Assembly: GCF_014898055.3 (NCBI RefSeq)
Contig: NW_023600993.1
Span: 1,302,001 to 1,366,000, forward strand
Direction of reading: 5' to 3'
DNA length: 64,000 nucleotides
Source: Talpa occidentalis
Taxonomy: Eukaryota; Chordata; Mammalia; Eulipotyphla; Talpidae
Part shown: piece by piece, positions 47,340 through 59,595 of the stretch
How positions within the stretch are numbered: position 1 is the stretch's first letter
Layout: every line of letters begins with the position of its first letter
The notes under the pieces: model-generated
Seen by the model: only the letters and a program-made list of their open reading frames with translations
The model's database searches: none
Told to the model about the DNA's origin: nothing
Program-made: the position numbers and the translations under genes

Positions 47340-47925
47340 GAATCAAACAAGGACACAATTGTTTAATAGTCTATATCATATTAATTAAGCTCTGAAACAA
47401 GGCAAGCGTTCCATGCCATTTATAGCGGGGTATTGCATAAGTTGCTAATCAATGAGAAAAGCAACTAATTAACAAGCCACCAGTCAGCATTTTGAGCAGA
47501 AGTTGGTGAATTTCAGCTTAATTACACTTTGCAGGTGTCAGTGATAATATGAAAGAATCTTTAATCTGTTTGTGTCTAAATTCCCCAGATCATTTTCACA
47601 TCTGTACAGGTTTAAAGACCCTATCTATTTTGAGATAGATTAAGGGATTTCAGTATCTTAAAAAACTTTGCATTTTTAAGATCCCCATTCTCCACTACAT
47701 CATTGAGATTTTTCTTGGATCAAGACCACAGAATGAAGTTCATGAACTATTTCAGTACAAAAATATTGAACTCCAGTGCTAAATCCTTCTCTACCAAAGA
47801 AATAATTAAACCTGCTGAAAGAATAGTGAATTTAAAACACCTTGACTGCAGCAAAATGTACATACCGAACAGTTCACTTAAGTGTAAAGTTGAATAATTT
47901 ATGGCAACTGTCCAGGGCTCAACAA
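47340..47925. promoter_or_regulatory. AT-rich block, candidate conserved enhancer cluster
   Basis: About 600 AT-rich bases with CATATTAATTAAGC (TTAATTAA 47381-47388), GCAACTAATTAACAAGCC, CAGCTTAATTACACT and a later GAAATAATTAAACCTGC. No repeat family is recognised. It ends abruptly in GC-rich sequence and a G run. Confidence 0.35.
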
Positions 47926-47960
47926 TCAACACCTGATGGAATTAAAACACAGGAACAGCT

Positions 47961-47972
47961 GGGGGGGGGGGG
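47961..47972. repeat. Poly-G run of 12
   Basis: Twelve consecutive G; length likely variable. Confidence 0.8.
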
Positions 47973-50322
47973 TGCTGCTTACAGACCAGCTGGGTGGGGG
48001 TTCCAGCCCTAGCAATTACCTGAGAAGGGCCGCTTTGCCTTCTCTGAGTCCTAAAATATTCACACCAGCCCCCTAACGCCCAGATCAGAAACAGGATTTC
48101 AGAGCCCCGGTTAGGAGTGGGGTGAGGTCACGGCCGTGCTGTGGAAACGGCGGGTCGGCCACGTCCTGGAAACGCTGTTGCGGATGCCTCAGAGCTGGCG
48201 ATGTGCGCTGCCGGGACAGCTCAGTAGTTACTGCGTCCTCTCTGGAAACGCCCCTCTATTACAGAGGTTTGAGGCGCTTCCGTGGTCAGATGTTAATACC
48301 CGCGGCCGCCTCTGCCGTTCCCTCTGGCTCACTGGACGCCTTCAGGGTGCCCCTGGCCGGGCATCGGAGGCCTCTCTTGTCACCAGAGGCCACGGCATGG
48401 GATACGCTGAGCACGTTACAGACGCCACTTTTAAGGGTGAGCAAGGCCGGCTGTTTTGAGGATTTCAGCTTTATTGTCAGTTTTACCAGACGCAGCATCA
48501 CGCCTTGGTCAGTGACGGTGCCCATCCGCTGGCCTTCCCGGCAGCCGCCTCGCATGTAGACGCAGAGAAGGAACATGCTTCCCTGGAGGAAGAGCTTTCA
48601 GTAAATTTCAGAAAATCAGGGACTTGTTTTGAGCCTCATGTCTGCTCTGCCCTGTGCATGAGCCACAGGCCACGTCTGCCTTGAGGCGTTTACTCCAAGG
48701 GTCACTGGTGACCGGGACCCACCAGGACTGTGTGAGGCTCTCGAGCCGCTCAGCCGGCCCCTGCCCCGGGACGCGCACCAGGCCCCCCGCCCCTGCCCCT
48801 GGACCAGCGTCCCTTTACCAAAAACGCGTTTATGAGTTTGCACGAAGAGAGAATGTGGATGGCCGGTCACCGGGCACCTGGAGTCCCCAGCAGGCCTGGC
48901 CCTCGCCCAGGGCCCGCCTGCGTGGCCACTCAGAGGAGACCCCCAAAACCCGATGGCCGTCAATGTTGCAGTGAGATGGGATGTCCCCCGAGTTGCCTTT
49001 TTCGGTGTAGGGACGTGAGAATGGGCTCCAGAGAACCAGCCCCAGAGTAGGAGGCCAGTGGCTCGCCCTGCGGCTCCCGGGTTCTGGCTATGCTCTCGGG
49101 AGGAACCCGATCCCCCCTACAGGGACCGGACAGCCCCGAAGGTTATGCATAGGAAGTCACGAGGTCCCTTTTCTGCATCATCATCACCTGGACCTGGACA
49201 CAAGTGAGCATTTCCTTAAACTCACAGCACAGTGTCTTGAGAGGGTCTCCCTGCCATGGCAGGGCCAGCACCTGGGCAGCTCGGGGCCCCCGTGGTGATC
49301 TCTCCTGCAGAGCCTCGGGGCCTGCTCCACAGCACCCGTGCGTCATGCAGTCACTGGCCTAGGGCGCCGTCAGGGGTCACCCTGTAAAGGAGGAGAGGTC
49401 TTGTCTGGCATGAGAGGATGGGCCTCCCATACGTATGCAGGGACACAGGAGCGCCCCCCAGGGTCCGGGGCACTGTCCGTCAGGTGCGCACCTGCTGCCA
49501 GGTGACCCACCTCACACGGGCTTCTAAAGAACAGGCCACAGTGCTGGGAAGCCATTTAAGTTGTTTCTGAATTCTTTGGAGGGTTTCATGTAAATTCATT
49601 AGTAACTCTGGAACCACTACTCTACATTTAAGTAATGAAAAATGTATTAGTTTCACTACGCCGATGTATTAGCTTCCACCCCGTAGTTAGATGAAAAATG
49701 TATTAGCTTCCATGTATATACAGTATTAACATTCTCTCGGCTGCGTTTTCCCTTAGACGTTATTCCACTTAAACTGGTCTGTTTTGCAAACACAGCTTAA
49801 AGTCTCAATGCTGGAGAATTACACTTTTTAGGAAATTCTCTTAAGTAGCAAAAAATATTTGTGTCGACGGCGGTGCTTGTTTGTTAGAGCAAATAGGCCT
49901 CCCTCCTCAGAAGACACTTCTGGCCCAGGGCCTCGGCGCAGGTCAGGAGGCCCCGCCGTGCCACCTTGACCGGCAGGGCGTGAGCTGCTTGGGTCTGCTG
50001 ACTGCAGTTTGTCTCAGTAAATACGTCAGGAAAATTTCTGGAGACTCTCCGGACGTGACCGTTGTACCTGTCAATGAATAAGAGTTGCCTTTTCATGTTC
50101 CTGGGATTTTTGCTGTCTGGTAAGAGTGGCGTGTCACACCTGCTGTGCTGACCGCGGACCAGGAAATGCAGCCCAGTCCTGGACCCGCTCCCCACTCCCT
50201 CCGAGGAGCCCTTGGCTGTACTGGACCCGCTTCTCCGGCGGGGGCCCGGCTGATGTTTTCATAAGAACTCAGCACGTCACACACTCCCGGGACCCTGGGT
50301 CCTGGGCCAGCACCTTCTTTTT
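47973..50322. other. Intron, little recognised
   Basis: 48120-49550 is GC-rich with no named feature. 49560-49870 is AT-rich and contains the direct repeat listed separately. No exon or RNA gene seen. Confidence 0.35.
49635..49712. repeat. Direct repeat, period about 56
   Basis: ATGAAAAATGTATTAGTTTCA (49635 on) recurs as ATGAAAAATGTATTAGCTTCC (49691 on); between them GATGTATTAGCTTCC is a third partial copy. Confidence 0.6.
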
Positions 50323-50334
50323 TCTAGATCATTT

Positions 50335-50598
50335 TTTTTTTTTTTCTTTTAAAGATTTATTTATTTATTTATACAAGAACCAGGGCACAGGCCAGATGCA
50401 CAGGAGGGTGAGAGGATTCACCAGAGACAGAGCGGGGAGCAGAACAGGTAGATTGACCGAAGTACACTGCTGAGGGGAGCAGCGGGCGCGACAGGATGTG
50501 GGATCCTCGCTGGCCGGCCGGGATTGAACTGGCGCTGCAGAGGCCGCGGACAGGTGCACGGCGCAGCACTCAACTGCCTGTGCCACCAGGGGAGGCCC
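50335..50598 (-). mobile_element. tRNA-derived SINE, copy 9, full length
   Basis: On plus: poly-T, TTAAAGATTTATTTATTTAT, GGGGAGCAGAACAGGTAG, GCTGAGGGGAGCAGCGGGCG, the reversed B box GGGATTGAACTG, and TGTGCCACCAGGGGAGGCC. Target-site duplications TCTAGATCATTT (50323-50334) and TCTAGACCATTT (50599-50610) differ at one base. Confidence 0.92.
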
Positions 50599-50610
50599 TC
50601 TAGACCATTT

Positions 50611-52314
50611 CTAATTGCTTGCGTGGTCTGTATCCTGCCTGCGAGTGTGCTGGCTTGCGTGTGTCTCCCTCCCGCTGGAGTACAGACGTCCCAGGTAGGC
50701 ACCCCGCCGCGCCTGCTGCAGGGACGCTGAGCTACGCGTGGGGAGAGCCCGTCAGTGCACACGCGCTCGGTGCACCTGAACGGAGCAGATGGCCCTGGAG
50801 AGGGTCGCATGTGACAGACCCACAGCTGACACCATGCTCGACGGGAGAGACCCTAAAGCTCTCGCCTGGGATCAGGACGGGCGGGCAGGCAGGCCCGGGC
50901 CCCCGGCGAGGGCCCCAGGCACCCCCAGCAGAGTCCCCGGAGCAGGAGCCCCTGGGAAGGTGCGGAGGGAATGTCTGGGGGAAGGACCTGGACCCCTCCT
51001 AGGTCACTCGTCTGGAAGAAGTTAGTGTCCGTGCGTGTTGGGTGGGAGGCTTTTGCCTGCCACCGGCTGCACCTGGGCGTCCAGAGGGGTCCGCCTCCCC
51101 GGGTTATCTGGTCTCGCGCAGATAGAGCCACGTCACCGAATGCCCCGCCGAGCCGGCCGCTTGTTTGGGCTTTTTAAAAAGGAAACAACGGCTTAAGGGA
51201 AAACGAAGCTACTTTCCCCGTCCCCGCTCCTTGCTGCAGCTAGCGCCGCCACGACGGCACCGAACACACACTTGGTTTTTAAAGAACTTAGTTAATTGAA
51301 TTCAATGAACCAAAAATACTCAGAGTGAAAATCATCAACATTTATATGTAAAACAAAATCTGTGTTTGTCTGACTTCGAGGGGCCATAGCTGGGGGCTAA
51401 AGATGACAAGGGAGTAAGAGAATGATCTGACGCTGCTGTTCCCTCCCGACGCGCTCACTGAACTCTGCGGTGACAGTGTTTGCACGTTCACCCCAGCGGC
51501 AGCGCGTGGCGGGTTGAGGAGTTTACATCGGGAGGACATGAGGACGCTGACACGCCCCCAGGGAGGGGGCCCAGGAAGCGCCACTCCCTCCGGGACACAG
51601 CGGCCTCTGCTTCCAGAGGTCCCATGGCCGCTCGGGGGTGACGTGGGGAGATCTCTTCCAGTGCGGAAACCGCTGGAATGTGTGCGGATGGCCTGACTCC
51701 GTTCTTCAGGGAAAGCAGGGCGACCGGCGCCGGCTGTGACGGGGCATGGACAGAGCTGCAGGGCCTGCCTGGGGTGGCCACCCGCAGCCCTCCGTGTCCA
51801 GGCCAGCAGGTGCACAGCAGGCGTGCGGTAGATAGAGACGCCCGTGACACGCGGGTGGGTGGGGGATACACGGGTGCGTGTGTGTGAGGAGCCTGGCCCA
51901 CATGCTCACGCCCGTCCGTCCTCGGTGGCAGCTTGCGGTCGGGACGAGCAATTGCCTTATTGCGAGGGACGCGGAAAGGTCTTTCTAACACGGGACCCGT
52001 CAGACCCTTTAAAGGGACCCGACGTCCTGTCATTTCCTGCGCTCCTGGAAGCAGCAGCGCCTGGGCGGGAGCTCACAGGGGGAGAACCAGGTGGTTGGCA
52101 AGAAGAAAGGCAGCCGGGCGGACTCCAGACGTCTCAATTCTGCTCGGCCACAAACCTGAGAATGCGACCGGGTTGTTCTCCCCGCGCAGTGTGATCACTG
52201 ATATCCCGGAATTAACGAATGCGATGCACAGCTCCGAGACTGCGTTCTGTTTTCTGAATGCGGCACATGCATCAGACTTTAATGATGGATGAAATTAAAC
52301 GCTGTCCCGTGGTC
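50611..52314. other. GC-rich intron, nothing recognised
   Basis: No exon, RNA gene or named repeat. 51230-51360 is AT-richer (TTAGTTAATTGAATTC near 51288-51303). Confidence 0.35.
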
Positions 52315-52480
52315 ACTGCACTAACTGTGCCGGGCGCTTCCACTGTGGCGAGAGCATTCAGTTTATCTCCACGCTGATTCGAAGGGATTGGTGTGCTCTG
52401 CCGGCATCATTCACATTGCACAGAGACAGGCGAGGCGACCCTGGGTCCAGAATCAGCCTTTGCACTGGAAGTCCCGGTCC
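52315..52480 (-). mobile_element. MIR fragment
   Basis: On plus, CTAACTGTGCCGGGCGCTT, CAGTTTATCTCCACGCTGAT and CATTGCACAGAGACAGGCGA follow the inverted MIR order ('tgtgccaggcactgtgc', 'atttaatcctcacaaca', 'attttacagatgaggaaactgaggc'). Confidence 0.5.
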
Positions 52481-52637
52481 GTGTTATTCCTCCCGACGGC
52501 CAGGAACCTCTGGCGAGCGCCGCGACGTAAATCTCACGCGTGAACGCGGATCAGCCCTCCCGTGGAGGGTGTCCGACGGCTCCGCTTCCCTGGGCCGCCA
52601 CTCCCGTCCTTCTGGGGACGCTGCTCCCCTTTTTTGT

Positions 52638-52809
52638 GCAGCAGACCTCTCCTGACTCGCCCGCTGCTCCCCTCAGCAGTGCATTTCAGTCAGACTGCCT
52701 GTTCTGTTCCCTGCTCTGTCTCTGGTGAATCCTCTCACACACACACATCTGGCCTGTACCCTGGTTCTTGCATAAATAAATAAATAAATCTTTATTTAAA
52801 AAAAAAAAG
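52638..52809 (+). mobile_element. tRNA-derived SINE, copy 10, 5'-truncated
   Basis: Begins inside the body (GCAGACCTCTCCTGACTCGC) without the tRNA head, then GCTGCTCCCCTCAGCAG, TCAGTCAGACTGCCTGTTCTG and a TAAA-repeat tail with poly(A). A CA run (52736-52748) has grown inside it. Confidence 0.88.
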
Positions 52810-53561
52810 ATACTTTCCTGTAAGCACCCAGGCCTGTGCAAGCACCCCTTTCCAGTGGGCCCCCCCTCCCCCCGGCCTGAGCCTTCCCTGCGGCACCCGA
52901 GCTGACCCGCCCTCTCCCCCAGGCCGCTGTCCTAGCTGAGCTGCTTAGAGGGCGTGTGGGCACGGAGGGGGTGGTCCTCTCGGTCTCTGCCGTGTCTGCC
53001 AGACAGCACGCGTCCTTATTCAACTCCCTGGCTTGTCTCTTGTCCATCTGTCTGACGCAGGCGTGATTATCTGCCCACCCACCAGAACCCAGTCCTCGGT
53101 CCCCAGCCCCCTCCTTCTGGAGAGGACAGGTGGTGGGCAGGCTAGTGTGGAGATGGCGTGGGCCCGACAGCAACCAGCGTGGGCATGAACAGAAAAGCCT
53201 ATGTAAGCGCCACCTCCGCGGTCTGCGGCACAGGCCTGTGACACGGAGCAGGGGGGGCTGCCCTGGGCCCAGCCCTGCTCCAAAGGCTGTGGGCGGCCTG
53301 TCACAGCCTCGGGCATCACAGACCTTCTCCCTCAGAGCCCCCGGGGCTGCCTCGCCCACATGCACTGGCTCCCCTCGGGCTTGGCCGGGCCCCTCACGCA
53401 GTGTGACCCCCTGTGCCTTCTGTCCTGCGCATCCGAGGGCACAGTCCAGATTTCAGGTTCATCCCCAGAAACCCCCAGGCACCAGCACTAGCTTAACGCC
53501 CTGTGAGACCCCCGTACAGCAGCCGGAGCAGGCCCCTGAGTGGAACCCTGCTAGATAGCTG

Positions 53562-53576
53562 CCTCCAGGGGGCGAG
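53562..53576 (+). promoter_or_regulatory. Candidate CTCF core motif
   Basis: CCTCCAGGGGGCGAG agrees with the remembered CCACCAGGGGGCGCT core at about 12 of 15 positions, including the central CCAGGGGGCG. Motif only. Confidence 0.35.
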
Positions 53577-53875
53577 CCGAGATGGGGATCCCCCGAGGGT
53601 AAGTCCTGACAGTGTCCCCAAAGAACAGAACTCAGCGCAGAGACTTGACAGTAGGACCAGCTGCCATCGCTGGGTTTATCTCCGTGACACGAGGGGCCCG
53701 GCTCACCTGTCCAGGGAACAAGGCAGAAGGAAAGGCCCCTTGGGGCTAACGGCCCCGCCGTCTTCCTGACCACACGCTGCCAGAGTCTGGTTTCTTGGTG
53801 CTCACATCACGCGAGCTCTTCCAGAACCCCTCGGGAGTCCCGGAGCCGAAAGAAGGCTGGAAAAGGGCATCATTC

Positions 53876-53960
53876 TGTCCGTCCCTCTGTCTGGTGGCCG
53901 TCTGTCCATCATTCCATCCGTCTGTCCATTCTTCCATCCATCCGTCGTCGGTCCATTCAG
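53876..53960. repeat. TCCA/TCTG simple repeat, degenerate
   Basis: Repeated TCTGTCC, TCCATC and TCCGTC units over about 85 bases. Confidence 0.75.
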
Positions 53961-54299
53961 ATAGGCCCTCTGGCCCTCCTGTGTTCTAGAACATACCTGT
54001 GTCTGACCTGAGACGTCAGGGTGAAGGTGGGATTAGACCCCTGGGGCAGTCGAGGTCTGCCCTCCGCCGCAGACTCCAGGGCTTGTCTGTGGGGAAGTTC
54101 TCGGCGTTCCGAGGACACTGGGACCCGCCGGCCCAGTGTTGGCACAAAGGGCCCCCTCTCTGCGTGGTGGGAGGAGCAGCGGCCTCCACCTGTGTCTCTG
54201 GGCGTCAGGCCGCGGCTGGGCTGCCTCAGGCATCGCGGCCCGGGGGCCGAACCCCACCTCTCAGCTCAACAGTCCAGGCGCGTTCCCTAAACCAAGGGG

Positions 54300-54450
54300 C
54301 AGGGAAATAATTTTAAAGCGGGTGATGGGGGAGCGCTTGATTGTATGGAAAGCATCTGATTAAATGATTGGCGAGCACAGCTCAATTAACAAAGACTGGC
54401 ACGCTTTCCCCATTTGTCTTATTTTTCAGATGTGAAAATTGCTGAGACTT
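54300..54450. promoter_or_regulatory. AT-rich island, possible conserved element
   Basis: GAAATAATTTTAAAGCG, CTGATTAAATGATTGGCG and GCTCAATTAACAAAG within GC-rich flanks; no repeat family seen. Confidence 0.3.
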
Positions 54451-54689
54451 CAAGTCTCGTTGTGTGAACGCATTAAGTGTTTCAGAATCAACACGCCTTA
54501 GCCATCCCTCGTGCTCGGGGCAGAAAGGCCAACCTGTGACACTGTGTCCTCACGTGCTAGAAGCCTGATCCCACCGGCTTGTGTCCCAGGAGCACCAGAG
54601 GTCTCTGGAAAGGGGCTGTTGTCGCGGGCCGGGAGCAGGCCCTGGCGCCGGCGCCCGCACGCAGTGCCGCTTCTCCGGGCCCGCTTCTG

Positions 54690-54930
54690 TCGGGCTACAG
54701 GTGGTTATTTGAGACAATCAATTTCCATAGAACAATTTATTCTTTTTTCATGCTGTTAAAGCAAATTGGTATGTAATTAGATTTATATACTGAATAATCT
54801 CATTTGCATATCCAATTAATTCTTCCTGTTTTAATTTGCTAGGGTTGAATTCACATTAGTAGTAAAAATAACACTTAAATTATCAAGGACTCAGATTTTC
54901 CTTTGCTGTAATTTGTTCAAGATGTTCCAT
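54690..54930. promoter_or_regulatory. Strongest candidate conserved enhancer in the window
   Basis: A 240-base AT-rich island bounded by GC-rich DNA on both sides. It contains GTAATTAGATT (TAATTAG 54774-54780), the perfect POU octamer ATTTGCAT (54802-54809), CCAATTAATTC about ten bases later, AACAATTTATT and TTTTAATTTGC. Tightly spaced homeodomain and octamer cores without repeat signatures are typical of neural enhancers in introns of adhesion genes. Conservation itself cannot be seen from one sequence. Confidence 0.45.
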
Positions 54931-54999
54931 TTAGAAAGTGGTCCCCAGCATCCTTGTCAGAACCGGCTGGGACTCTGTGACTTTGCTGAAAAGTGCCTT

Positions 55000-55480
55000 T
55001 CGTGGGAGCGCAGCGGTCGCCGTGTCTGCCGGGAGCAGGGCCCGGCGGTGGGGCCTCCCCGGCTCCGCCTCCCGACCCCTCACGCGCACAGAAACGCAGG
55101 CCCGGATCCGCGGGCTGGCCCACAGGACCCCCTCCGCCATGCCCTGCTGCTCCTCTAGTGTGGCGTCAGCGCAGAGGTGGCCCGGGGTCCACACCCACTG
55201 GGCTTTGTCCCGCCGACGCCCACTCTGACACCCACTGTGACGCTGGGCCGCGGCCTTCTGAGAGTCCGGCCCGCTCTGTGGAGTGGGAGAGCAGGGAGTG
55301 CCCCCCGGGGCAGGGGCCGGGGGTGCTCAGTCAGTGTCTCCTGCCCTGCAGGGAGGCCCTGCCTGGGCGCCCAGGGCCACGGCGCTGTCACCAGGCCGGC
55401 CCTGCTCGGTGGCCTTACCCTCCCCTGCGATTCGTAAGCCCGGGGCCCGCCCACCGCGGCAAGACCCGCTTTGCTTCCCT
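55000..55480. promoter_or_regulatory. CpG-rich patch, possible CpG island
   Basis: Frequent CpG and GGCC/CCGC strings directly after the AT-rich element at 54690-54930. No splice or start signals that I trust. Confidence 0.3.
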
Positions 55481-58400
55481 GTGACGGGGACGCGCGTCCT
55501 CCCTGCAGGTGGACGCTGAGGCAGGGCGGGGTCACTCCTGCCACAGCCCAGGCGCCCGATTCTGTCTGCCCTTGAGGCCACACTGCCCGTCACTGGCGGC
55601 GGCTGGCTTCGGGGTCACCTCGGGGGAGGCGCTGACTCCGTGGCTAATGCGGGGAGTTTGCGGTTAGATGCAGGCTTCTTGCTGGATTCGAGAAAACTGT
55701 AATTTGTAGTTGACACGTCAGCAAATTGCTGTGTTCAGCTGCAAACCCATTTGAAAATCCAGATCTCTCCCAGGCTTCCCTGAATTTCACCACGGCAAAG
55801 CAAACGCGCTCAGGATTTTTTTTTTTTCTGTCAAAAATACCATTTTGCCTCTGGAGTCGCCACCTGCCCGGCCTTAACATTGGGGAGAGTGCTCGGAACG
55901 GCCGCGCCCACGCCAGCCTCCCTGCCCTCCGCGTCCACTGCCACGCAGGCCTCCTCGGGAGCAACCACACGCCCCTGCCTCCTGCCACTGCCGCGTCCCT
56001 CGAACCCTGGGTCTCCTGATGCTCTCACCTCCCCTCTGGAGCGCCTCCCCCCGCCGCGCGCGCCAGGCTGTCCAGGCCCGGACCCGCTCTCCACCGCCTT
56101 GGTGCCCGAAGTCTGAGAGCAGGAGAGAGGGAGGCCCAGAGAGGACGCCAGGCTGGGCTGGAGCTTCTAGATCAGCAGGGAAGCCGAGAGGGCCCAAGGG
56201 GGACGTGAGGGACTGGCCTGTCACGGGCACGCGGCCCCGGGCCCAGAGAGCCCGCCCGGGAGGGGGCGGAACGCCCGTGTAGACAGAGTTCCCCCGTGTA
56301 GACGTGTTCTCCATGGAACACACACCCCAAACCACACACTTGTGGTCACCCCGCGGCTTGTGTCTACACATTCATCCCGGACCTTCCCTTGGAGACTTTC
56401 TGTACGGCTTGCTTGCCGCCTCTGCATGTTAAAAGTGCTGGTAAGTTCCTGTTCTTTGATGCTGGGTTTTATTTCTGGCGAGAGCTAACTTTCTATTTTT
56501 AGAAGCGGGTTCAGAGCCAAGTCACCGCCAGCGCTGGTGAGCGTGCTGGGTCACACCATTTTGGGCGGAAAGATGAATTGTGACTACAAATTAATGAAGC
56601 TAATTTTCTCAGGTGACTTATAAACCCGCTCTGCATACAGAGTCAGAGAGAAGTTTTAAAAGCCATGAGGTGATGCAGGTGACAGCGGAAGCTCTTTTAA
56701 AAATTGTAAGTCCCTCTGCGAAAGGCCTTCTTTCGAAAATCTCATTATTAAATGATGCTTCAAGGACTGGGGCGTGCAGCTGCTGTTTAGGCTGGTGGGA
56801 GCCGGCGACTGCCCTTCGTGGCTGGAGGGCGTCACGGGTGGGACAGAGAAGCCAGACGTGGGGTCAGGCAGAGGCAGACTCGGAGCCGACCCCGGCCCGG
56901 CCTCAGCCTGCGCTGGAGGAATCACTTTCTGCGCGGGAAAGAGCAGCACCGTTTAGAGACAGAGTGGGGGCGTCCACAGCCGCCTCCTCTGTCCTCCCCG
57001 TCCCGGCTCACCCCGTAAATGAAGCACGGAGACCTGGACTTGACTTTGCATGGACGCCCACGACCACCGTCCCCCGGAAGGCCTGGCCTCCGCTGTTGTC
57101 TGCTGGCCGCTGTGCCCCGCCCTGCCATGCGGGAGTTTCACCACCGGCCTCTGGTCTGCAGCCTCCTCCCGAACAGGCGTGCTGCGGTCTGGGAGAGACG
57201 GACTCACCTGACGACCAGGTGACTTGAGGTGCTCTTCCCGAGCACGCCGAGAAAACTCTCAGTCTTGCCCTGACGCCGGGTCACACGGCCACGCTTCTCC
57301 AGCGGTGGTTTAGATCCTGGCCTTGCAGGGGGCTGAGCGAGTCTGTTGACCCCCGTCCTCCAGTGGATGGGGGGCCGGGGACACGCCCCGGTGCCCTGGG
57401 GATTGCTGGTTCTGGGGAGAGTTGAGGGTTGTCAGCCCTGGTGTGCAGAGACACCCCGTCCCTGAAAGAGGCTGTGCTCCAGGCCACCGCGCCAGGCTTT
57501 CTGGTCACCATCAGTGACAGGCTGTCCCTTTGCTGCCCGCCCGCCGCCTTCTGTGGACGGGCTGGTGTGAAGGCCTTTCGGGGTCTCGTGGTTGGTCCGA
57601 GGGTCTGGCTCGGACCTCCCCATCCACACCGCCCCTCCTGTCTGTGTCCTGCTCCCCATTATTCTGATGGCCAGTGCTCGTTGGTCTGCTGCAAGTCACC
57701 TCCATGCTGGGGTGCCCAGTGTCCCCCCAGATGGGAAGGCCGAGGAGCTAGATGATGGGTGCCGCGGAGGGGCCTGACACGGGGTGGGGGATGTTCTGGC
57801 CGCAGTGGCCGGCGCCTCGGTGTTAGGGCTTGCCGCTTGTCCTCCGAGACCTCTGGGAAAGAGTGAGCTTTCCCCAAGGGTGTGGCGTCTCCTGCCACGG
57901 CGCTGTGGGCAGAACAGTGGGATCGTGTGGCAGAGGATGTGGCGGAGGCCGCGGCCCAGGAACGGTGTCCGCGGCATTCCTGGATTCACTCTTCCCTTCT
58001 CCCGCTGCTGGTCACCTGGGCGGTGTCTGTCGGCAGCAAAGCTGCTCTTGTGTTGGATGGAACCTGAAGAGTGATTAAGAAAGACGGTTCATAACTTAGG
58101 TCAGCAGGGAAGGCAGAGTCTCAGCCCACTGGGTGATACTGGAGAGGAAACGTGTAATATCCCAACCCACAGATTCGATCACCCCAAGACCCAGAGGTGG
58201 GTCCGGACAGAGGAGAATGGTCGTGCCCACCAGGCCTGACCCGGAGGCCCCTTCAGATCCGGGTCCCGCTCAGAGCCCATGTCATTGTGGGTGTCTAGTC
58301 CCCGCCCGTGCTCTCCATATCCCATGAACACAGCGGCTGCGACTGTGTCCACCGGCAACCCAGACCTGAGCACCGTGCCTGGGGTGACAGGCACCTAGCG

Positions 58401-58870
58401 GATTTGAACGACTGACTGGACGGTCCACACTGATAATATTGAGGGGACGGTCGGTCACTGGGAGAGCCAGTCACGCAGCGAGTCCTGCCTCACCAACGGC
58501 GGGGTTTATCGTGAAAGGGGCGTGGCCCGCAGCACCTCGCTCTGCAGGCGGGTGGGGAGCAACTGGGTCGGCGGCCTGTGAACACACTGTGCGCGGAATT
58601 GGGAAGCCCCCACTGCCTTTCTGGGCACTTCTTCTTCCCACGTAGGGGCTGCGGCTTCCTGGGGTGGGCTGCTCCCCGGCTCAGGACACAGAGGCCTTGG
58701 GGCAGGTCAGATGATTTCACGTTCCAGTGAGCAGGTGCTTGGGGAAGTGGACACGTATCGCAGAAGAACCGTAGGTCCAGTGGCCTGACGGGGTCTAGAA
58801 CAGCTCACGACTCCTACTTGGCAACAAAAGGAAATGGTATGATGGGAGCCCCCTGCAGCTTGGAAAGCTG
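55481..58870. other. GC-rich intron, no gene recognised
   Basis: 55850-56290 is C+G-rich. 56560-56765 is AT-rich with GACTACAAATTAATGAAGC and GCTAATTTTCTCAGG and may be conserved. No exon or named repeat. Confidence 0.35.
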
Positions 58871-58884
58871 GTCAGGATCAGAAA

Positions 58885-59050
58885 TGCACACATGTGCATG
58901 CACAGTACACACGGGTGTTGTGTGTACGTGGATGTGGGGGTGTGTAGATGTATAGGGGGCACAGGAGGTAAATCCATTTTTTGCACGCCTGTTTCTGACT
59001 GCAGACTCGTGCACACACACTCACGTGCACACACACGTGCACACACATTT
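58885..59050. repeat. CA/GT-rich low-complexity region, two parts
   Basis: 58885-58955 mixes CACATGTGCATGCACAG with GTGTTGTGTGTACGTGG and GT-rich units. 59008-59050 holds CGTGCACACACACTCACGTG and further CA repeats. Confidence 0.75.
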
Positions 59051-59595
59051 CTGCAGAGTAAGCAGGCGCGCTGGTGCCGTGACCGACGTGATTGACGGCA
59101 CGTTTTTCCAGCTCTGGGGGCAGGAAGCGTGTGCACATCCCGCTCGTCAGAGAACAAGTGACCGTGACCTCTGGCGGGGAGGCGCTTGCTGAAAACCTGT
59201 TTGCAGTGGACTGCACGGGCCAAGGTAGCGCAGGCTGTTTGATAAGAAACGTCCGTGCAATCTGTAGCCTGAGGCTCTCCGTTACGGGTTTCTTACGTCA
59301 GTCTCTCCGGCGGGTCAGGGCGCTGGTGAGTACGCGCTGCCCGGAGTCTCCTCGCGGGCTCTGCGTTCATGCTGAAGTAAGCACGGCACACTTATTTGCT
59401 GTCAGGGTACATTGAATTTAAGATTAGTGTTTATTTTGGCTCTAAGGAGGTTTTGCTTTTGTGAATTGGAAGTTGGATCAACTGCACGGAAACACGGTGG
59501 GACCAGGGCGCACAGGGAGGAGATAAGTTTTCCTATGCGTGCCTCTGCCGACCTGTGTGTTAAGGGGCAGGTGCGAGGGTGCGGCCGTCCCGAGG

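Larger units (their letters stand above)
52810..54299. other. GC-rich intron, no gene recognised
   Basis: Holds a CTCF-like motif and a TCCA/TCTG simple repeat (listed separately). Nothing else named. Confidence 0.35.

Noticed and set aside
15911..52809. tRNA genes suggested by A and B boxes
   Set aside because: All matches lie in SINE heads with SINE bodies, tails or target-site duplications; none folds as a standalone tRNA with a proper acceptor stem by eye.
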